Origin: JASGDN01 sp049841275
GTDB lineage: Bacteria; Chloroflexota; Chloroflexia; Thermomicrobiales; UBA6265
Assembly: GCA_049841275.1 (NCBI GenBank)
Contig: JASGDN010000009.1
Span: 1-64,000 of the forward strand
Direction: 5' to 3'
Length of the DNA: 64,000 nt
This document shows positions 60,024-64,000 of this stretch, piece after piece (positions within the stretch are counted from its first letter, which is position 1; each line of letters begins with the position of its first letter). The position numbers and the translations under genes were made by a program. The notes beneath the pieces were generated by a model. It ran no database searches. It had not been told where the DNA came from and worked only from the letters and a program-made list of their open reading frames with translations.

Positions 60024-60743
60024 ATGACCGAACCGATTCCGGTATTGCCCTCTGCCGCGATGGCGGAGGTCGATCGCCTCATGCTGGACGAGCTTGGCGT
60101 CGACACCCTGCAACTGATGGAGACCGCCGGCCACGCCATTGCCACATTCGTGCGCGAGACCTGCCTCTCCAGTGGGGTCGTGGGGAAACGGATCCTCGCC
60201 TTGGCCGGAAGCGGCGGCAATGGCGGCGATGCCCTCGTTGCGGCGCGGTGGCTGGCGGCGTGGGATGCATCGCCGTGCGTCGTCCTTACGAAGACCCCGG
60301 AAGCCTACGCTGGGGCGGCGGCGCACCAGCTCGCGACCGTGCAGCGGATGGGGATCCCGATACTGACGGTGGACGATCCGTTGCCGGCGACGGACCTGAT
60401 CCTCGACGGGCTGCTCGGGTTCAGCGCGGCCGGGAACCCGCATGGCTCTGTTGCGATGGCGATCGAGGCGGCGAATGGCCATCCGGCGCCGATCCTTGCC
60501 ATCGACCTGCCGTCCGGACTGGATGCGACGACCGGCGTGATTGGCGTACCCTGCGTACAGGCGAGGTGGACATTGACCCTCGCGCTCCCGAAGACAGGGT
60601 TGCTCGTTCCGGGTGCGGCGGCAGTCTGCGGGGCCGTCACCGTCGCGGATATCGGGGTGCCGGTGGAGATCCTGCGACAGGCAGGCGCATCCCTCGACCG
60701 CTCGCCGTTCGTGGACGGATGGTTCCGCACGGTGTCGCCATAG
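60024..60743 (+). CDS. nnrE: NAD(P)H-hydrate epimerase (YjeF N-terminal domain)
   Basis: A 239-aa protein holding only the epimerase half of the YjeF pair. MAEVDRLMLDELGVDTLQLMETAG is the typical opening, LALAGSGGNGGDALVAARWL the G-x-G-N-N-G-G-D-like motif with the usual Asn-Asn partly changed, and ILAIDLPSGLDATTG the second motif. It interconverts R and S forms of damaged NAD(P)H hydrate. The dehydratase half (NnrD) is absent here and presumably encoded elsewhere. The ATG at 60024 follows GGGAGAAAGG. Confidence 0.85.
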   Translation: MTEPIPVLPSAAMAEVDRLMLDELGVDTLQLMETAGHAIATFVRETCLSSGVVGKRILALAGSGGNGGDALVAARWLAAWDASPCVVLTKTPEAYAGAAAHQLATVQRMGIPILTVDDPLPATDLILDGLLGFSAAGNPHGSVAMAIEAANGHPAPILAIDLPSGLDATTGVIGVPCVQARWTLTLALPKTGLLVPGAAAVCGAVTVADIGVPVEILRQAGASLDRSPFVDGWFRTVSP

Positions 60744-60768
60744 CGCGGGCATGGACGGGAGGACGAAT

Positions 60769-61632
60769 ATGCGGCAGGAACGCGGGACCTTTTCACCGAC
60801 GCCCGGTGTCATCGTGGCGACCGCTGCCTGGATTCCCGATGCGCCCAGGGCAATCCTCGTCTTCTCGCACGGCCATGCCGAACACGCCGGGCGCTACGCC
60901 CTGCTCGTCACGACGATGGTCTCCGAAGGCTTCGTCGTGGCGACGCTCGATCATCGCGGGCACGGGCGCAGCAGCGGCACGCGCGCGCTGGCCATGCGCT
61001 TCGACGACTACGTGGACGATCTCGGGACGGTCGTGACGCGGACGAAGGCCGCGTTCCCCGGCCTGCCATTGGTGCTCTTCGGGCATTCGATGGGTGGCCT
61101 GATCGCGGTCCGGTACGCCGAGGCGCGTCCGGAAACGGTCGATTTTCTCATCACCAGCGGTCCGGCGCTCATCATCGACGAGGGCACATCGCCCATCGCG
61201 CGCAAGGCCGGCGAGGTGATCGCCCGCGTAGCGCCGGCCGCGCCGGTACCACGAAGCGAGGGGAATGTCCTCAGTACGGACGAGACGATCGGAATCGGGT
61301 TCGACGCCGATCACCGGACGCATCACGGCGAGACGCGGATGCGGACCGCGGTCGAGATGGTCCATGCAGGCGAGGACGCTCGCACGTGGTTCGATCGCCT
61401 GACGATGCCCTTGCTGGCGATGCACGGAGCCGACGACGAGTTGACGAGTCCGCGCGGCACGGAACTGCTCTACAAGGGTGCGTCGACATCGGACCGCACG
61501 ATCGTGCTATGGCCGGGAATGCGCCATGAGTTACTGAACGAGCCAGACCGGGGCGCGGTCATGCAGTTCATTGTGGACTGGATCGTGCCGCGGCTCGGGA
61601 CATCCTCAGCCCAAGGTTCACTTCCCGTGTAG
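60769..61632 (+). CDS. Alpha/beta hydrolase, monoacylglycerol lipase-like
   Basis: A 287-aa cytoplasmic hydrolase. AILVFSHGHAEHAGRY is the oxyanion region of monoacylglycerol lipase-type enzymes, followed by LDHRGHGRSSGTR, nucleophile elbow LFGHSMGGLIAVRY, the Asp in MHGADDELTSP and the catalytic His in GMRHELLNEPD. It likely cleaves monoglycerides or lysophospholipids. The ATG at 60769 has GGGAGGAC about 5 bases before it; 60751 is an upstream alternative. It follows nnrE by 25 bp. Confidence 0.88.
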   Translation: MRQERGTFSPTPGVIVATAAWIPDAPRAILVFSHGHAEHAGRYALLVTTMVSEGFVVATLDHRGHGRSSGTRALAMRFDDYVDDLGTVVTRTKAAFPGLPLVLFGHSMGGLIAVRYAEARPETVDFLITSGPALIIDEGTSPIARKAGEVIARVAPAAPVPRSEGNVLSTDETIGIGFDADHRTHHGETRMRTAVEMVHAGEDARTWFDRLTMPLLAMHGADDELTSPRGTELLYKGASTSDRTIVLWPGMRHELLNEPDRGAVMQFIVDWIVPRLGTSSAQGSLPV

Positions 61633-61819
61633 GGGTGAACCTGGTGATCTCCGATGACGCGCCGGGACATCCGCGCGTCCTGGGCGATCGCCGGCCGCAG
61701 CAATCACTGCGAGGATCGCTTCTACGTCCAATGTCCCACTATGGTGTGGCTATCGTTCCGGATTTCGCTGTAATGAATATATGAAGTATGGCCCCCGAAC
61801 GCGCGAAGCGATATCGCAT

Positions 61820-62085
61820 TCAGTCATAGACGTGGCGTCGGTGGGCAACCTTGACCACGATGATGACCAATGCATCATCCTTGATTTGACAAACGATTCT
61901 GTAGTCGCCGGCGCGATACCGCCACAAACTAGCAGCGTGGTCGGCCGTCAATGCCTTTCCACGAGCACGGGGATCGTCAAGGTGGCCGACCTCCTCCATA
62001 AACGCAAGGATTCGTTCTGGCCAGCCCGATCGATCTTGCGAAGCGACTTCAGGACCGAAGCGTCGAATTCAACGCGCCAGGCCAA
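61820..62085 (-). pseudogene. RelE/ParE-like toxin gene with single frameshift
   Basis: From a TTG at 62085 (AGGAA upstream) the frame reads WRVEFDASVLKSLRKIDRAGQNE. It then must shift at about 62012 to continue ILAFMEEVGHLDDPRARGKAL, WRYRAGDYRIVCQI and VKVAHRRHVYD with stop at 61820. The composite of about 88 aa has the RelE hallmarks (L-x-K-I-D, DDPRARGKAL, W-R-Y-R-x-G-x-Y-R-I). One missing base explains everything. The gene overlaps the antitoxin stop by 17 bp, as usual. The toxin is therefore probably inactive, or the base was lost in consensus. Confidence 0.8.
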
Positions 62086-62296
62086 GGGATTTCCTGACCT
62101 CGTAAAGAGAGAGCGTCGAATCCTGCCTTGAAAGTACCGCGCGTGCATCCCGGATGTCTTCCTGATCCTCCAGCCATGCGGTCAGCGCCTCCTGTGCAAG
62201 ACTCTGCTTGTCACGGCCCGTGGAGCGAGCCAGTTCATTCAATTCATCGTCGATGTCGCTGTCGATGACGATGGTAATCGTTCGTGTCTCCGCCAT
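62069..62296 (-). CDS. RelB-like ribbon-helix-helix antitoxin
   Basis: A 75-aa antitoxin. TRTITIVIDSDIDDELNELARSTGRDKQSLAQEALTAWLE is a ribbon-helix-helix DNA-binding part of the kind paired with RelE/ParE toxins. The C-terminal 30 residues (DARAVLSRQDSTLSLYEVRKSLGL) would wrap the toxin. GGGGAGG lies 6 bases before the ATG. It is intact although the overlapping toxin frame is broken, so it may now act only as a repressor of its own promoter. Confidence 0.85.
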   Translation of the reverse strand: MAETRTITIVIDSDIDDELNELARSTGRDKQSLAQEALTAWLEDQEDIRDARAVLSRQDSTLSLYEVRKSLGLAR

Positions 62297-62349
62297 GAAT
62301 CGACCTCCCCTTCATGTCGCTCCACTACCGGAGCATCCGGATTTGGACT

Positions 62350-63108
62350 TTACGCCGTGGCCGTGACGGCAAACGGGTTGAAGTTCGTGTCGCGGTCGAA
62401 GGCGTCGACGCCTTCCAGCCGCTTCAGCTTGTTCACCACGAAGTAGGTCACCGGGGTGAAGAGGGCCTCGTAGCCGGTCTTCAGGATCCAGTTCGTGTAG
62501 ATCATCTGCCAGAGGATGCCGCCGCTCATGGTGCCGCCGAAGGCAATGAGCACGAAGAGCAGCGAATCCAGCCCTTCCGCCACGATCGTCGAGCCGATCG
62601 TGCGCGTCCACAGATACTTCCCGTTTGTCGCGACCTTCATGCGCGCCAGCACGTAGGAATTGACGAACTCGCCCACGATGTAGGCCACGCACGACGCGAG
62701 CAGGATGCGCGGCGTGGAGCCGAAGATGCGCTGATAGGCATCGCCTCCATCCCACGAGGCGTCGGCGGGCATCACCCCGGCGAGCTGGATCATCGCCACG
62801 GCCAGCAGGTTGCACAGGAACCCGAGCCAGATCACACGCCGGGCGATGGAGTAGCCATAGACCTCGGTCAGGATATCGCCCACGATGTAGGCGATCGGGA
62901 AGGTAAGCGTACCGGCGTCGGCCACCCACGGCCCGACATGAAGGATCTTCACGGCGAGGATGTTCGCCATGATCAGGCAGGTGACGTACAACGCCACGAT
63001 CACCAGGAAATAGGGCGAGCCGATCACCTGGCTGCGGACATAGTCGGTCCGTGATGTGAACGGGGACGATGGATCGTGCCGCGGGGTGCTGGTGCCGGGG
63101 GTGGACAT
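62350..63108 (-). CDS. yhhQ: Queuosine-precursor transporter (YhhQ/VUT family)
   Basis: A 252-aa membrane protein of the vitamin-uptake-like YhhQ family. About six hydrophobic segments are seen. Markers are LYVTCLIMANILAVKI, LTFPIAYIVGDILTEVYGYSIARRVIW (the conserved P-x-x-Y-x-x-G-D-x-x-T-E-V-Y-G block), FVNSYVLARMK and TRTIGSTIVAEGLDSLLFV. Members import queuosine precursors for tRNA modification. The N-terminal 25 residues are hydrophilic. The ribosome site before the ATG at 63108 is weak. It diverges from the uracil-DNA glycosylase gene. Confidence 0.9.
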   Translation of the reverse strand: MSTPGTSTPRHDPSSPFTSRTDYVRSQVIGSPYFLVIVALYVTCLIMANILAVKILHVGPWVADAGTLTFPIAYIVGDILTEVYGYSIARRVIWLGFLCNLLAVAMIQLAGVMPADASWDGGDAYQRIFGSTPRILLASCVAYIVGEFVNSYVLARMKVATNGKYLWTRTIGSTIVAEGLDSLLFVLIAFGGTMSGGILWQMIYTNWILKTGYEALFTPVTYFVVNKLKRLEGVDAFDRDTNFNPFAVTATA

Positions 63109-63156
63109 GACAGGGAAGACTCCGATCGGAGGACGGTTCGACGCGATGCTGGGTTC

Positions 63157-63843
63157 ATGGTAACGAGCGAGACGGCTGGAGGCCACACGGGTATCGATGC
63201 GCGTGCTGCCGAACTGACCGCCTATCAGGCGACAATGCGCGCTTGCACCCGATGTGTGGCTGCGGGCTTGCTGGCTGAGGCGCACCCGGTCTTCCGGGGA
63301 CAGGCCGTCCAGCGCCTGATGATCGTCGGGCAGGCACCCGGCGCCCGTGCCCACGAGCGAGGTGTGCCGTGGAGCGGTCCCGGCGGCGACCTGCTGAAGG
63401 GCTGGCTCGTCCAGGCAGGGTTTCCGGCGGATACATTCCTCGAAACCTGGTACCTGACCAGCCTGACGAAGTGCTTCCCCGGTTCCGCGACGAGCGGAAA
63501 GGGCGATCGCGCGCCATCCGCCGCCGAGATCCGTCTGTGCGCAGATCATCTCGCGATGGAGATCGCCCTCGTGCAACCCGAGATCGTCGTCACGCTCGGA
63601 CGGCTGGCGGCTGCTGCGCTCATCCCCGGTGCGCGCCGGCTCCGGCTGGTGGACCTGGTGGGGAACTCGTTCTCCGTCGATCTTGGCTTCGGTAAGGTGC
63701 CGGTCGTGCCGTTGCCGCATCCGTCGGGCGTTTCCCGCTGGCGCAACGATCCACAGAACTGGGCGCTCACCGATCGCGGACTGGACGAACTGTGCATGCT
63801 CGCGACGGAACGGGGGCTGATCCCCGGGATGTCACGCGATTGA
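63157..63843 (+). CDS. Uracil-DNA glycosylase family protein with 4Fe-4S cysteines
   Basis: A 228-aa glycosylase of the family 4/5 type. Cys30 and Cys33 (ACTRC) with Cys106 (LTKCFPG) and Cys128 (IRLCADHL) fit the 4Fe-4S site. Motif A is IVGQAPGARAHERGVPWSGPGG and motif B is PLPHPSGVSRW. It removes uracil from deaminated DNA in base-excision repair. The motif A residue after A-P-G differs from both textbook families (Ala-Arg instead of Ala-Asp or Ala-His), so assignment to family 4 or 5 is open. The start at 63157 has no clear ribosome site. Confidence 0.85.
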   Translation: MVTSETAGGHTGIDARAAELTAYQATMRACTRCVAAGLLAEAHPVFRGQAVQRLMIVGQAPGARAHERGVPWSGPGGDLLKGWLVQAGFPADTFLETWYLTSLTKCFPGSATSGKGDRAPSAAEIRLCADHLAMEIALVQPEIVVTLGRLAAAALIPGARRLRLVDLVGNSFSVDLGFGKVPVVPLPHPSGVSRWRNDPQNWALTDRGLDELCMLATERGLIPGMSRD

Positions 63844-63953
63844 CACGATCTGGCAGCGCCGTGAAAGGCGACGGGCACGGCTTGCCGGGATAATGACAGG
63901 TGACATTCCGATGAGGAGATGTAGCCCCTCGATTCCGCGAACAGGAGGTGCCC

Positions 63954-64000
63954 GTGATCTCACATGACCTCGAAGGCCCGTTGACCCTGGTAGACGACGT
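63954..64000 (+). CDS. Start of a truncated gene at window edge
   Basis: A GTG at 63954 preceded by AGGAGGTG (spacing about 3-8) opens a frame MISHDLEGPLTLVDD that runs off the window. Only 15 codons are visible, so no function can be given. AGGAGG is among the better ribosome sites here, which supports a real gene. Confidence 0.5.
   Translation, partial: MISHDLEGPLTLVDD

Overview
The window is high-GC bacterial DNA with dense, ordinary protein-coding content on both strands. There is no rRNA, no tRNA that I could recognise, no CRISPR array and no prophage. Several traits suggest a Chloroflexota bacterium of the Thermomicrobia type: low-complexity Ala-Ser-Pro linkers just after export signals (for example ATPEASPAASPVA), an F420/deazaflavin-type nitroreductase, secreted proteins with ORF12_N-like domains, an AraM-type glycerol-1-phosphate dehydrogenase, and the TGTAGGGGC and TGTCATCCTGAGCG intergenic repeats. 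This placement is inference; no marker gene is present to confirm it.

Left part (1-15.4 kb): small enzymes (YCII-like, DHFR-like, MBL-fold lactonase-like), a decayed reading frame and an MgtC-like membrane protein. These are followed by a carbon-uptake region: two sugar-type ABC permeases, a Tat-exported binding protein and a SorC-family regulator on the minus strand, then a glycerophosphodiester phosphodiesterase and an FGGY kinase on the plus strand. Next come an RpiB-like isomerase, an AraM-like dehydrogenase, an AraL-like HAD phosphatase and a second phosphodiesterase. One near-palindromic motif (TGCACR-NN-TGTSCA) occurs beside the SorC gene and three times between the dehydrogenase and phosphatase genes. 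It links the two halves as a probable single regulon for a phosphorylated polyol or glycerophosphodiester.

15.4-24 kb: an orphan iron-siderophore-type binding protein, then five tandem paralogous proteins of 407-432 aa, each with a degenerate N-terminal and a canonical C-terminal GNAT domain. The cluster is preceded by a recognisable promoter, a structured leader and a 24-codon micro-ORF whose Shine-Dalgarno matches the whole 16S rRNA tail. A roughly 190-bp repeat sits inside the cluster and recurs at 58 kb in opposite orientation.

24-45 kb: secreted ORF12_N-like proteins, an orphan ABC ATPase, PncC, a berberine-bridge-type oxidoreductase, a YhgE/Pip-type membrane protein divergent from its likely TetR repressor, a RecB-type nuclease, an F420-type nitroreductase, a decayed PLP decarboxylase, a 2Fe-2S ferredoxin, a DHA2 exporter with a PadR regulator, a tautomerase lacking the catalytic Pro1, two tandem HAD phosphatases and IlvE.

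45-64 kb: a secreted acidic protein, an L,D-transpeptidase, an AIM24 protein, and a copper-related group ending in a 957-aa CopC-CopD-cytochrome c fusion. After these come three tandem serine beta-lactamase-like hydrolases, NnrE, a lipase-like hydrolase, a RelB-like antitoxin with a frameshifted RelE-like toxin, a queuosine-precursor transporter and a 4Fe-4S uracil-DNA glycosylase. The last bases hold the start of another gene.

Four reading frames appear disrupted by 1-2-base indels or a nonsense codon (2.1-2.7, 31.1-31.4, 36.1-37.5 and 61.8-62.1 kb). I cannot distinguish true decay from consensus error using the sequence alone.
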